Source: Thiotrichales bacterium (lineage in GTDB: Bacteria; Pseudomonadota; Gammaproteobacteria; Beggiatoales; Beggiatoaceae). From it: a stretch of 64,000 bases of DNA. A program made the position numbers and the translations under genes. The stretch's first letter is position 1; each line of letters begins with the position of its first letter. The notes under the pieces are model-generated. The model searched no databases. It had not been told where the DNA came from and saw only the letters and a program-made list of their open reading frames with translations. Shown here one piece after another: positions 42,718-51,932 of this stretch. The stretch lies in the NCBI GenBank assembly GCA_016745035.1, contig JADGDE010000002.1, positions 124,433 through 188,432 on the forward strand, read 5' to 3'.

Positions 42718-44378
42718 TGCCCGCTTACCCGCTACTTTACCTCTTGGGACTGACATTGTTACTCAGTGGCTGTTGGGGACCCGAAACTTTACCAAAAGAT
42801 ATTCGTTATCAACGCGAGAACATTGCTAAACAGGCCGATATTGGCGGGAATTGTCGTTTACTGGCATTGCGCGAAGATTTTTTTGAAAAAAAAGCCCTGT
42901 GTGAACACTTTGAAAAACGTGATGAACATTGCGAATCTTTTCCTGAACGTAAACCCGGCTGTTATGACTTTCTTTCAGAACACAAGTATGAATCCCGTAA
43001 AACCAGTTGCCGTATTTTTATTAAACAAATGGATAATTGTGTCAACTTTGTTGAAGATCGCCCATTTTATTACAAAATGGCAGAAGCCTTTGCTTTACCG
43101 TTGGAATTATGGTGGCAAGGCTTAAAATACAGCTTAAGCTTTACACCAGGCACAGGAGAAATGGCTTGGTATAAACGTATTTTATACATTCAAGATGATA
43201 TTCATATTGCCGTATTGTGGTCAGGCTATGGCGGCAAAGGTTTTCTCCAAGGTGTGGAATTGGCAATGAATGAATTAAATCAAGAAAAATCTGTGCTGGG
43301 GAGAAAGTTGATCTGGACCGTTTATGATGATGAAAAATCGGTGAGTCAAACCCAAAAAATCGCTTGGGATTTAGGTCGGCAAACTGACGTGGTGGCAGTC
43401 ATTGGCAGACAGCCTTCTAGCACGGCCATTCCAGCCTCAATTATTTATCATTATGGTGGCATGTTATACCTCTCGCTCTCAGCGACTAATGTTATGCTTA
43501 CCCGGCATAATTTTGATAAACTTTTTAGCTTGATTCCTAATAACGAAGCCATGGCCCTACAAATGGTCAAATTTGCCTTAGATAGACAGCAAAATTATAA
43601 ACGGGTGGTGATTTTACATGCACGTGATCCCTATAATGAAGAACTCGCCTTCGCTTTTCGAGATCATGGACTTAAAAATGAGATGGAATTTCCCTTCCAG
43701 CGTTCCTTCTTTGCCCGCAAAAAGAATTTCCAAGATATTATTTTCGATTTACGCCAACAAAAATATGATGCCATTTTCCTCGCTGCTGCGGCTGAAACGG
43801 CAACCCATTTTGTCAAACAAGTGCGTAAAATTGACAAAAATGTGCCGATTTTAGGCGGTGATGCGCTCGATTCCTTAGATTTTTTGGCTGCGACAGATCA
43901 GGACTCAGACAATGTGTTTGTGCCGACGGTTTACAGTGAAGATGAGAGTTTTAAAAAAAATCGTGGATTTGTGAACAACTACCGCCGTGAATACGGCATG
44001 ACACCCGATACTTGGGCAGCCCAAGGCTATGACAGCGTTTATTTACTCGCCTATGCCATAAACCGTGCCAAATCCACCGTACCTGCCGAGGTATCTGCTA
44101 GCTTGCGTTATATGCCCTATTGGCTAGGAGTCACAGGGCTGCATCACTTTGCCGTCGATGGCTATGTAAAAGAGAAAAAGTTTTATTTTAAACAAGCGAA
44201 AAATGGCGAATTTGATATGTTGCCAAGCTTATATAAGTCGATTAAGTTGCGTGAAATTGAAGTTAAACACAAATACCATGTCAAACTCGATGTCGAAGAA
44301 CAAGCCTATATTGACGGTTTAAAAACCAAGCAAAAAACAGAAGCCCTCGCAGACAAAACCCCAGATAAGACGCACTAA
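42717..44378 (+). CDS. Periplasmic-binding lipoprotein (Peripla_BP_6) with Cys-rich N-terminal segment
   Basis: 553 residues. Lipoprotein signal with LLSGC (Cys19). Residues about 40-110 are charged and hold six further cysteines at C46, C62, C72, C82, C98 and C108 (gaps 15, 9, 9, 15, 9), probably three disulfides or a metal or redox site. The rest (about 160-510) is a LIVBP-type binding domain (HIAVLWSGYGGKGFLQGVELAMNEL is its first lobe start; VVAVIGRQPSSTAIPAS; AQGYDSVYLLAYAI). The same fold is fused to the channel two genes upstream. No ABC transporter genes follow. I infer a soluble-side ligand receptor that works with the channel fusion. It is the last gene of the operon. Confidence 0.87.
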   Translation: MPAYPLLYLLGLTLLLSGCWGPETLPKDIRYQRENIAKQADIGGNCRLLALREDFFEKKALCEHFEKRDEHCESFPERKPGCYDFLSEHKYESRKTSCRIFIKQMDNCVNFVEDRPFYYKMAEAFALPLELWWQGLKYSLSFTPGTGEMAWYKRILYIQDDIHIAVLWSGYGGKGFLQGVELAMNELNQEKSVLGRKLIWTVYDDEKSVSQTQKIAWDLGRQTDVVAVIGRQPSSTAIPASIIYHYGGMLYLSLSATNVMLTRHNFDKLFSLIPNNEAMALQMVKFALDRQQNYKRVVILHARDPYNEELAFAFRDHGLKNEMEFPFQRSFFARKKNFQDIIFDLRQQKYDAIFLAAAAETATHFVKQVRKIDKNVPILGGDALDSLDFLAATDQDSDNVFVPTVYSEDESFKKNRGFVNNYRREYGMTPDTWAAQGYDSVYLLAYAINRAKSTVPAEVSASLRYMPYWLGVTGLHHFAVDGYVKEKKFYFKQAKNGEFDMLPSLYKSIKLREIEVKHKYHVKLDVEEQAYIDGLKTKQKTEALADKTPDKTH

Positions 44379-44455
44379 GACTATTGCTAACGCCCCAATC
44401 CGTCGGAGCCTGCAAGTATCGAAGTCTATGCGGAATTTAATTAATTCTAACGATA

Positions 44456-44638
44456 TCAATCATCAGATTGATTTTTATATTTTATAAATCGTAAAGCCAA
44501 GACAGCCATCACAGCAGAAAGACTGATTAAACTAAAGATACCCAATTCACCCATTGTAGATGCAGGGACTATCATTGGAATAGCCGCAAAAGCATTGTGG
44601 GTCAATGAGAATAATAACAAGATAATTAATTTTTGCAT
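44456..44638 (-). CDS. Small secreted/membrane peptide with sorting-signal-like C-terminus, paralogue 1 (60 aa)
   Basis: Not a recognised family. A signal peptide (MQKLIILLLFSLTHNAFA) is followed by only about ten residues (AIPMIVPAST). A conserved MGELGIFSL leads into a membrane helix and a basic end (RFIKYKNQSDD). The layout signal peptide + short linker with Pro and Ser/Thr + Gly + membrane helix + basic residues resembles the C-terminal sorting signals of exosortase-type systems, but with almost no passenger. A near-identical copy lies at 45528-45707, with a fatty-acid hydroxylase-type gene between. AT-rich relative to the neighbours. Confidence 0.7.
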   Translation of the reverse strand: MQKLIILLLFSLTHNAFAAIPMIVPASTMGELGIFSLISLSAVMAVLALRFIKYKNQSDD

Positions 44639-44678
44639 TTATATACCTTAATTAAAAAAATGAAATTTTCAATATTTT

Positions 44679-45494
44679 TTATGGTTTATAGGTGAAAGGG
44701 TGTTTTAAGCTTGCCCATAGGCTTTGTTCTTTTGACTCACGATAATATTCTAAACCTATAGACATATCAATTTGTTGCTCTCGATCTAGAAACTGGTAGC
44801 TATCGAAGAGTCTGTCCCAAAAACTAAAAATCATCCCATAGTTGCTATTGGTGTATTGTTTATCTGCACCATGATGAACGCGGTGCATGTCGGGTGTGAC
44901 AATAACTAAACGTAAAATCTTATCAAAAAACGGTGATATTTGAACATTACAATGGGAGAAGATGGCGTGAAAACTATGAATAAGTTGAAATGCCATTATT
45001 GTCCAAACAGGCACACCTAAAACGATGAGTAGTATGGTCATTAATAGAAATGAAATAAAATAACCAATAAAGTGCCCACGAAATGTGGTCGTGCTATCTA
45101 TATCCAAATCGGTATGATGTACCAAGTGCAATCGCCACAGGGGTCTCCAATGGTGACTTAGTCTATGTAGTCCATAAAAGCAAGCATCTGCAAAAAGCAA
45201 AAAGATAACAAATTGTAGCCAAAGTGGTACATCGATTATTTGCTTAAATAGACCAATATTTAGATCGGCAGCATATTTTTTATCATAACCTAAAATAAAG
45301 AGTAGTATAGATAATATTGATATACCAATAATAAGCAAAGAAAAATTTACCCACCAACGAGAGACTAATTTTCCTCTACTTTTATATAAAGGAAATAAAG
45401 ATTCAAGGATGATATATAGGCACAAAGAAAACAATATAAAATTAATATAATGCTTTGTACCTAATAAGGTTATTAAGTCTAAGATGGAGGGCAT
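44679..45494 (-). CDS. Fatty acid hydroxylase / sterol desaturase family membrane protein
   Basis: 271 residues with about five hydrophobic segments and the di-iron histidine clusters of the family: HRLSHHW, HLVHHTDLD and HRVHHGADKQY. Members hydroxylate or desaturate lipids such as fatty acids, sterols or carotenoids at the membrane. The substrate cannot be inferred. The gene is AT-rich and flanked by two paralogous ~60-residue membrane peptides, all on the minus strand, suggesting a small transferred cassette. Gaps to each peptide gene are 30-40 bases, so they may share a transcript. Confidence 0.87.
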   Translation of the reverse strand: MPSILDLITLLGTKHYINFILFSLCLYIILESLFPLYKSRGKLVSRWWVNFSLLIIGISILSILLFILGYDKKYAADLNIGLFKQIIDVPLWLQFVIFLLFADACFYGLHRLSHHWRPLWRLHLVHHTDLDIDSTTTFRGHFIGYFISFLLMTILLIVLGVPVWTIMAFQLIHSFHAIFSHCNVQISPFFDKILRLVIVTPDMHRVHHGADKQYTNSNYGMIFSFWDRLFDSYQFLDREQQIDMSIGLEYYRESKEQSLWASLKHPFTYKP

Positions 45495-45527
45495 AGGTAT
45501 AAAAACTAATGATTAATTTTAGTATTA

Positions 45528-45707
45528 TCAATCATCAGATTGTTTTTTATGTTTTATAAAACGTACAGCTAAGGCAGCCATTACACCAGAAAGACCGATT
45601 AGGCTAAAAATACCTAATTCACCCATTGTGGATGCTGATATAACCATTGGGCCTGCAAAAGCAGAACTACTCAAGGACAGTAATAACAACATGATTAATT
45701 TTTGCAT
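45528..45707 (-). CDS. Small secreted/membrane peptide with sorting-signal-like C-terminus, paralogue 2 (59 aa)
   Basis: Reads MQKLIMLLLLSLSSSAFAGP, then MVISAST, MGELGIFSLIGLSGVMAALA and VRFIKHKKQSDD. It is very similar to the 60-residue protein at 44456-44638, including the identical block STMGELGIFSLI and the QSDD end. A good ribosome site AGGAG lies six to seven bases before the ATG. It is probably the first gene of the three-gene cassette. Confidence 0.7.
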   Translation of the reverse strand: MQKLIMLLLLSLSSSAFAGPMVISASTMGELGIFSLIGLSGVMAALAVRFIKHKKQSDD

Positions 45708-45805
45708 TGATAGCTCCTAGTTTAAAAGCGAGCATTATAGCTTATATGCAAGGATGGTTCTAACACTGAATAAAATGGGATATGATTTCTCTCACGAAGA
45801 AAAAA

Positions 45806-45817
45806 ATACCTAGGTAT
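45806..45817. promoter_or_regulatory. Palindrome ATACCTAGGTAT upstream of the porin gene
   Basis: A perfect 12-bp palindrome about 112 bases before the porin ATG, in the gap shared with the divergent small-peptide gene. It could be an operator; no regulator is identified. No Pho box was seen in this gap. Confidence 0.25.
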
Positions 45818-45929
45818 CAAACGGCGCGGACAATAGGCTGCTGCTTTTAAATCAGATTAAATACTATTCAACAAAACTATAAAGCAGTAGACTTGTAAGT
45901 GGCAACAACAAGCAAAAAGGGGCTGTTTC

Positions 45930-47258
45930 ATGAAAGCATTCGCATTGAGCTTATTCGCATTAGGGATTAGCAATACACAAGCTGGTGAAGCAGAGGGTTT
46001 GGAGGCTTTACTCAAAGTGCTGCATGAAAATGGCACTTTAAATAATGCGCAGTATCAGACTTTAACCCAAGCTTTAGAAAAACCCGCACAACTTAAGCCA
46101 ACAGAAGCTAGCGCCGCCGATGACATATCCGCTGAAGAAACGCCACTAGTCGAGACCGATGGTGGGCTGGAAGTCTCAACTTTTGATGGTGAATCCAGTT
46201 TTGAATTGGGTGGGCGCTTGATGTTTGATGGCGCTTTATATCAGCAAGACCAGGTCGAAATGGGCAGCGGAACCGCTTTACGCCGCGCTAGGATTGAAAT
46301 GGAAGGCACTTTATTCACCGACTGGGGTTATAAGTTAGGAGTCGATTTTGCTGGTGGCGATGCTGATGTCAAAAATGCCTATATTGCTTATAACGGCGTT
46401 TGGCCGTGGAAATTCAAACTGGGGCAATTCAAAGAACCGTTCAGCCTCAATGAATTAACCAGCTCCAAACACACCACTTTTATTGAACCAGCCTTGCCGA
46501 ATGAATTTGCCCCAGAGCGGCATTTAGGTATTGGTGTCAGTACGCTGGGACAACATTGGACTTGGGCTGGTGGTGTGTTTGGCGAGGACTTTGATGGCGA
46601 TGCGGATGATGAGGGCGATGAGGCTTGGGGGCTGAGTTCACGTTTAACCCTGTCGCCGATTTATGAAGACAGAAAAGCTTTACATTTTGGGGCTGCTTTT
46701 GCTTATCGTGTCCCTGATGATGAGCGTAAAGTTAAATTTAATGCCCGCCCTGAATCACGGATTACCGATGTTAAATTCTTAGATACGGGGTCAATTAAAA
46801 AAGTCGATAATACTTTGCTTTATGGTTTGGAAGCCGCTGGGGTCTGGGGAGCGTTTTCTTTACAAAGCGAATATATGCAAATGCAAGTACAGCGCTTGGG
46901 TGATAGGCAAGATTATCGCTTTGATGGCTTTTATGCCTATGCCAGTTGGTTCCTAACTGGCGAGTCTCGGGCTTATAAATTTAAAAAAGGTCGCTTTGGG
47001 CGCGTCAAACCACGTCACAGCTATGGTGCTTGGGAATTGGGCTTGCGTTATAGTCAACTTGACCTCAATGATGCAGATATTGAGGGAGGTAAAGCTCAGC
47101 AATGGAGTCTGGGCTTAAATTGGTATATCAACAAGCGCTTGCGTGTAATGGCAAATTACATTCATGTTGATAATGATGAATACGCTGATGCTGACGGTGA
47201 TGTCGCTGGTAATGATGATCCCAATCTGTTTTTGATGCGGATGCAAATGGACTTTTAA
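45930..47258 (+). CDS. OprO/OprP-type porin (phosphate-selective porin family)
   Basis: 442 residues: a signal peptide (MKAFALSLFALGISNTQAGE), a short coiled N-terminal helix typical of the family (LEALLKVLHENGTLNNAQY), then a 16-strand-type barrel beginning FELGGRLMFDGALY and ending in an aromatic residue (LMRMQMDF). ALRRARIEMEGTLFTDWGYKLGVDF is a family hallmark. Known members pass phosphate or polyphosphate, but relatives have other anion or neutral substrates. It precedes a PhnD-like binding protein by ten bases, suggesting that both handle the same phosphorus-type anion. A hybrid kinase gene follows. Confidence 0.9.
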   Translation: MKAFALSLFALGISNTQAGEAEGLEALLKVLHENGTLNNAQYQTLTQALEKPAQLKPTEASAADDISAEETPLVETDGGLEVSTFDGESSFELGGRLMFDGALYQQDQVEMGSGTALRRARIEMEGTLFTDWGYKLGVDFAGGDADVKNAYIAYNGVWPWKFKLGQFKEPFSLNELTSSKHTTFIEPALPNEFAPERHLGIGVSTLGQHWTWAGGVFGEDFDGDADDEGDEAWGLSSRLTLSPIYEDRKALHFGAAFAYRVPDDERKVKFNARPESRITDVKFLDTGSIKKVDNTLLYGLEAAGVWGAFSLQSEYMQMQVQRLGDRQDYRFDGFYAYASWFLTGESRAYKFKKGRFGRVKPRHSYGAWELGLRYSQLDLNDADIEGGKAQQWSLGLNWYINKRLRVMANYIHVDNDEYADADGDVAGNDDPNLFLMRMQMDF

Positions 47259-47268
47259 GGAGAACCTG

Positions 47269-48162
47269 ATGCGTTTTATCATTTGGATATTATTAGGATT
47301 ATACTCGGTCAATGCGCTTGCCCAAGATACCTTGGTTATCGGTAAGGTGAGTTCGAATCCAAAAAAACATTACCGCTATCTTAAACCCATCGCCGATTAT
47401 GTGGCTGAGCGAATGCAAGATTTAGGCATTAAGCGTGCGAAGGTGCGGATGGCGCGTAACAATAAGCATATGGTTAATTTATTGCGCGCAGGCAAAATTG
47501 ATTGGGTCACCGAAACCTTGTTTAGTGCTTTAATTTTTAATGAAAAAGCCCAAGCTAAGTTTTTATTGCGAAAATGGAAAAAGGGTGTGCCCGATTATTA
47601 CAGCCTATTTTTTAGCCGCAAAGACAGTGGTATTAGCAGCTTGGCAGATTTAAAAGGCAAGGTCTTAGCACTAGAAGACCCCGGTTCGACCACAGCGTTT
47701 TTTTTGCCGGTCATGGCTTTATTACAACATGATCTGGAACTGGAGTTATTAGGCTCACCTCGTGATAGCGCCTCTGCGGATAAAGTCGGCTATGCTTTTT
47801 CAAGACAAGAAATCAATACCTCAACTTGGGTACATAAAAAGCTTGTTGATGCTGGGGCTTATAATAATTTGGATTGGGAAAAAGAAGATCACAATCCCAG
47901 TGCTTTTCGCCAAGACATGCAGGTTTTTTATCAAACCAAGCCTTATCCGCGTGCTTTGGAATTGGTGCGGGTAGACCTAGATCCGGCAATTGTCGAGCGC
48001 CTTAAAAGCGTCTTACTCAGCATCCATGAAGACCCAAGCGCCAAACAGGTATTGTTTGCCTATCAAAAAACCACCCGTTTTGATGAATTAAGCCCTGATG
48101 TGTTGGAAACTTTAGAATCGGCGAAAGCCATTTTGGCAAAAGTTCAAAAGCGTTTGGAGTGA
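47269..48162 (+). CDS. PhnD-like periplasmic phosphate/phosphonate-binding protein
   Basis: 297 residues with signal peptide MRFIIWILLGLYSVNALA. The PhnD/SBP_bac_3-like fold shows LVIGKVSSNPKKHYRYLKPI, DYVAERMQDLGI, AGKIDWVTETLFSALIF, SGISSLADLKGKVLALEDPGST and a C-terminal 'LLSIHEDPSAKQVL'. Relatives bind phosphonates, phosphite or phosphate for ABC import, or act as sensor partners of histidine kinases. No PhnC/PhnE genes are here; instead a membrane hybrid kinase follows 82 bases later, so a sensing role is plausible. It lies ten bases after the porin gene. Confidence 0.88.
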   Translation: MRFIIWILLGLYSVNALAQDTLVIGKVSSNPKKHYRYLKPIADYVAERMQDLGIKRAKVRMARNNKHMVNLLRAGKIDWVTETLFSALIFNEKAQAKFLLRKWKKGVPDYYSLFFSRKDSGISSLADLKGKVLALEDPGSTTAFFLPVMALLQHDLELELLGSPRDSASADKVGYAFSRQEINTSTWVHKKLVDAGAYNNLDWEKEDHNPSAFRQDMQVFYQTKPYPRALELVRVDLDPAIVERLKSVLLSIHEDPSAKQVLFAYQKTTRFDELSPDVLETLESAKAILAKVQKRLE

Positions 48163-48244
48163 TTGGGCTATTAGCGTTCTTTGCCTCACACCCATTTTTA
48201 ATCTGATTCCCAAGTATATTATTTGGCGCGGTTAGGAAGACTTT

Positions 48245-50995
48245 ATGCGTTTGCAAACCCGTTATTTTTTGCAAATCAGTACCATGATTTTGCTTATTGT
48301 ACTTTTGCTCTCCAGTACCTTGTTGTGGCAATTTCGCAATACATTGATGCAATTGCGCGATAGCAGTACCGAACTCATGGTGCAAGGACAAATGCAGCAA
48401 ATAGCACATGAGGGCAATATTATTGTCCACGCGCTAGCGGAAAATCTCGCTAATCCTTTGTATGGCTATGATATGCAAGCAATTTATGAGCTATTAAGCG
48501 TTACCAAACAAAACCAGCAAGTTTTATATGTGCAAGTTTATGATGCCCTTGGTACTTTGGTGCATAACGGCGATGAAGCCGTGCCCGATTTTGGCAAAGT
48601 GGTTGCGGAACCTTTAGAAGAAGATAGCCCTAGAGAAATACAAGTCATTGAAGGCAATGATATTTTAGAGGTTTCTTTGGGTATTTGGTTTATTGATGAG
48701 CCATTGGGCGGGGTTAAAATAGGCTTATCTTTGAGCAAAATGCACGCAGAGGTGAGCACTATTTATCAACACATGGAGCAGCAAGGACAAAACAGTCTTT
48801 ATCATAATCTCTTAACGGTTTTTCTCAATGCCATTGTGCTGTTGATTTTAGGCTTGGTCTCAGTGGTCTTTCTTGTCAGGCAGTTACTGCACCCGATTGA
48901 AAAATTGGGGCACTATACCCGTGAAATTGCCCAAGGTCGCTTTGATTTAGACATTCCACAACAACGCAAAGATGAAATTGGTAGCTTGTTCAAAGCCTTT
49001 GCAGCCATGAGTCAGGCGCTGAAACAGCAAGAAATTTTACGCCAAGCGAAAGAAGATGCCGAACAGGCAAATCGGGCTAAAAGCACCTTTTTGGCGATGA
49101 TGAGCCATGAGTTGCGCACGCCTTTAAATGGCATTTTGGGGATGACCGAATTATTGCTCGATACCCAGCAAAATCCAGAACAACGCAATTTCAGCCAAAT
49201 TATTGCCCGCTCAGGCAAGGCTTTACTGGAGATTATTAATGATATTTTAGATTTTTCCAAAATTGAAGCGGGAAAACTTGAACTGGAATATATTGAATTT
49301 CATTTGTCGAATTTAATGGATGAAATTTTAGACCTATTTCAAGATCGCGCCCAACGCCAACAATTAGAACTCGGTGTCTGGATACATGAAGATGTCCCCG
49401 ATGCGGTGTATGGTGATCCAGGACGTTTACGTCAGATCATGATTAATCTATTGGGCAATGCCTTCAAATTCACCGAACACGGCAGTATCACTATCGAAAT
49501 CAGTCGGCATGATAAAGCCCCATATATGGTTCAAGACTCTCTACCACCACGTCCCTTGTGGTTACATATTGAAATCAAAGACAGTGGTATTGGTATTCCA
49601 CAAGCGGCACAAGCACAGATTTTTTCCTCGTTTACCCAAGCTGATGGCTCTACCACCCGTAAATATGGTGGCACAGGACTGGGGCTAGCGATTACTAAAC
49701 AGCTAACCCAACTTATGTATGGATGTATCGGTTTACGTAGTAAAGAGCAACAAGGCACGACATTTTATTTCGATATTTGTTTGGGTCATGCACAACAAGA
49801 ACAGTCACAACCAAGATTCCAACCATTAGCTGGAAAACGGGCGCTGATTATCAGTGATTTTACCTTTAATCGCCAAATGCTAGCGAGTTATTTACATAGC
49901 TGGGATATTGACACTGAGGTAAATCATTCTCCCTCTCAATGCCTAGCGACCTTAATTGAGGCAATCAAGCAGTCAAATCCTTATGATATGTTATTGTTAG
50001 ATGTCAAATTAAAAGACCCAGAAAATGTGAATTTGATTAAGGAACTCAACGCACAAGCGACGCTGAAAGACTTACAGATCCTTTTTTTAGGTTTAGAGTT
50101 AAACACCAAGGCTCAGCAGCAAGCCAAACACTTAGGCATTCAACAATATATTGCTAAACCAATTCGGCGTAAGCAACTTTACGATAGTCTTTGTGATGCT
50201 AAAACAACTAGCTCACATCATAAGAGCAATGATAAACGGGGTGGCGGAAATCAACTGATGGGTAAAGTATTGCTTGCCGAAGATAATAAGGTCAATCAAT
50301 TAGTCGCTACGAATATGCTTAAAAAACTAGGCATTGCGCACGATATGGTTGCACATGGACAGGCGGTATTAGACGTGCTTAATCAGCACACCTATGATCT
50401 AATTTTAATGGATTGCCAAATGCCGATCATGGATGGCTTTATTGCGACAGAGACCATACGCGCTCAAGAAAGCTCAGAGCAACATATTCCTATTGTTGCG
50501 CTGACCGCTAATGCAATGAAAGGCGATAAAGAGCGCTGCCTAGCTGCGGGTATGGATGATTATATGAGCAAACCTTTTACCCAAGCCATTTTATATCAAA
50601 CCTTGAGTCGTTATCTCAATAACAAATATAGCGATGCCCATCAGCCAATATCTAGCGCTGAGCATTTGGATATTAGCTGCTTGAATAAAATAAAAAACCT
50701 ATGTAAAGATAAACCAATGTTATATCAGTCCTTAATTCATATTTATTTGGAAAGTTCACGACAAATATTAGAAGAATTAGATAAGGCTTTGGTAACGGAA
50801 GACCTAGCCCAAATACACGAACGCGCAGGTTTTTGGCAAAAAAATCATCTTTGTATTGGAGCCATGGTTTTACAGGACTTATGTCAACAATTACAAACGA
50901 ATCAATCCTTTCAGCAGATTAATGTTTTAATTGTAGAAATAAAACAAGAATTCACCAAAATTGAGCAACTGTTAATGGCTGAACAAACATTTTAA
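48245..50995 (+). CDS. Membrane hybrid histidine kinase (HAMP-HisKA-HATPase-REC-REC) with degenerate Hpt
   Basis: 916 residues. Membrane segments at about 8-28 and 190-212 enclose a periplasmic sensor of about 160 residues. Then HAMP, HisKA with H288 in [15 protein letters not shown], HATPase ([27 protein letters not shown]), receiver 1 (about 540-655, [14 protein letters not shown]), receiver 2 (about 675-795, [18 protein letters not shown]) and a terminal Hpt-like helical bundle (about 815-916). In the Hpt the usual AHxLKG reads AGFWQK, so the phosphate-carrying histidine is missing. The layout is BarA/TorS-like. The upstream PhnD-like protein may be the ligand partner of the sensor. A repeat end lies just after the stop. 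Confidence 0.93.
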   Translation: MRLQTRYFLQISTMILLIVLLLSSTLLWQFRNTLMQLRDSSTELMVQGQMQQIAHEGNIIVHALAENLANPLYGYDMQAIYELLSVTKQNQQVLYVQVYDALGTLVHNGDEAVPDFGKVVAEPLEEDSPREIQVIEGNDILEVSLGIWFIDEPLGGVKIGLSLSKMHAEVSTIYQHMEQQGQNSLYHNLLTVFLNAIVLLILGLVSVVFLVRQLLHPIEKLGHYTREIAQGRFDLDIPQQRKDEIGSLFKAFAAMSQALKQQEILRQAKEDAEQANRAKSTFLAMMSHELRTPLNGILGMTELLLDTQQNPEQRNFSQIIARSGKALLEIINDILDFSKIEAGKLELEYIEFHLSNLMDEILDLFQDRAQRQQLELGVWIHEDVPDAVYGDPGRLRQIMINLLGNAFKFTEHGSITIEISRHDKAPYMVQDSLPPRPLWLHIEIKDSGIGIPQAAQAQIFSSFTQADGSTTRKYGGTGLGLAITKQLTQLMYGCIGLRSKEQQGTTFYFDICLGHAQQEQSQPRFQPLAGKRALIISDFTFNRQMLASYLHSWDIDTEVNHSPSQCLATLIEAIKQSNPYDMLLLDVKLKDPENVNLIKELNAQATLKDLQILFLGLELNTKAQQQAKHLGIQQYIAKPIRRKQLYDSLCDAKTTSSHHKSNDKRGGGNQLMGKVLLAEDNKVNQLVATNMLKKLGIAHDMVAHGQAVLDVLNQHTYDLILMDCQMPIMDGFIATETIRAQESSEQHIPIVALTANAMKGDKERCLAAGMDDYMSKPFTQAILYQTLSRYLNNKYSDAHQPISSAEHLDISCLNKIKNLCKDKPMLYQSLIHIYLESSRQILEELDKALVTEDLAQIHERAGFWQKNHLCIGAMVLQDLCQQLQTNQSFQQINVLIVEIKQEFTKIEQLLMAEQTF

Positions 50996-51009
50996 CTGAT
51001 GTTACATTT

Positions 51010-51837
51010 TTACAACTCAATCGTTTGTAAAAATTTTTTCATACTGGGTACGGCATCTGTGCGACACACCATACAAGTAGGTAAATAAGCCATTTGTTTA
51101 TCTAAAATCTCAACTGCTAAGTCATCAAGATACCCTAATTTTTCAACCACATTCATCGGCAATATAGTGCGCCCCATACCGGCTTTAACACAGCCTAAAA
51201 TAGTTTCTAAGCTACCAAATTCGAGCATTTTATAATCAATATTTCCCTGCCTAGAAAAATAATCTTGCATCAATTGTCGATAAGCACAGCCTTGCTTAAA
51301 TACCAACATAACATTGGGAATATCACCTGTTTTAGCGCTTAAAAGTGCCATTTGTTCATCAAATTGGTTCAATAGTAGTAAGTCTTTGTGCTTAGGTATC
51401 CCTTTGATCAAGGCTAAATCAACTTTGTAGTCCAAAATCATTTCGGTAACATCGGCCGTTGTGCCAGTAAACAATTCTAATTGCATCTTGGGGAACTTTT
51501 GGTGCAATTGGATTAAAAAAGGCACTATTTTCACCACGGCATTGGATTCGGTAGAACCCACACGTAAATAATCAGGCTGCTCAAAGTTTTGTATTTCTCG
51601 CAGCGCCAGATCAACACGTCGGATAATATCAATGGCATGAGGATAAAATTTTTCACCTGCTGGGGTTAAAACTACCCCTTTAGGAACCCGGTGAAATAAC
51701 TGCACAGCCAACATTTTTTCTAGTTGTTTGATACGCGAGGTCACATTGGATTGTGCAAATTGCAAGTCTTTTGCTGCCAAAGAAATACTTTGTTTATCAG
51801 CAACACTAATAAATATTTTTAATAAATTTGTATCCAT
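51010..51837 (-). CDS. LysR-family transcriptional regulator
   Basis: 275 residues from ATG 51837 (an upstream in-frame GTG at 51864 is less likely). The N-terminal winged helix shows MDTNLLKIFISVADKQSISL, AQSNVTSRIKQLEKML and LFHRVPKGVVLTPAG. The C-terminal substrate-binding domain begins near residue 85 (LRVGSTESNAVVKIVPFL). It is divergent from a YbfB/YjiJ-type transporter gene with about 95 bases between, the usual arrangement in which a LysR protein controls its neighbour. The effector is unknown. Confidence 0.92.
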   Translation of the reverse strand: MDTNLLKIFISVADKQSISLAAKDLQFAQSNVTSRIKQLEKMLAVQLFHRVPKGVVLTPAGEKFYPHAIDIIRRVDLALREIQNFEQPDYLRVGSTESNAVVKIVPFLIQLHQKFPKMQLELFTGTTADVTEMILDYKVDLALIKGIPKHKDLLLLNQFDEQMALLSAKTGDIPNVMLVFKQGCAYRQLMQDYFSRQGNIDYKMLEFGSLETILGCVKAGMGRTILPMNVVEKLGYLDDLAVEILDKQMAYLPTCMVCRTDAVPSMKKFLQTIEL

Positions 51838-51932
51838 ATCACGGCTTGATATATCTCTTATCACGATAGATTATTTGAAATCATATCATAGTTAGTGATA
51901 GATTGAACGCCTTAAACGAGTGACCCCTTAAC
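51838..51932. promoter_or_regulatory. Divergent promoter region with candidate LysR operator
   Basis: Arms TATCAC (51859-51864) and GTGATA (51895-51900) form an inverted repeat across the AT-rich centre between the lysR-type and transporter genes. Smaller ATCATA repeats lie inside. Placement fits a LysR site; the motif itself is weak. Confidence 0.35.
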
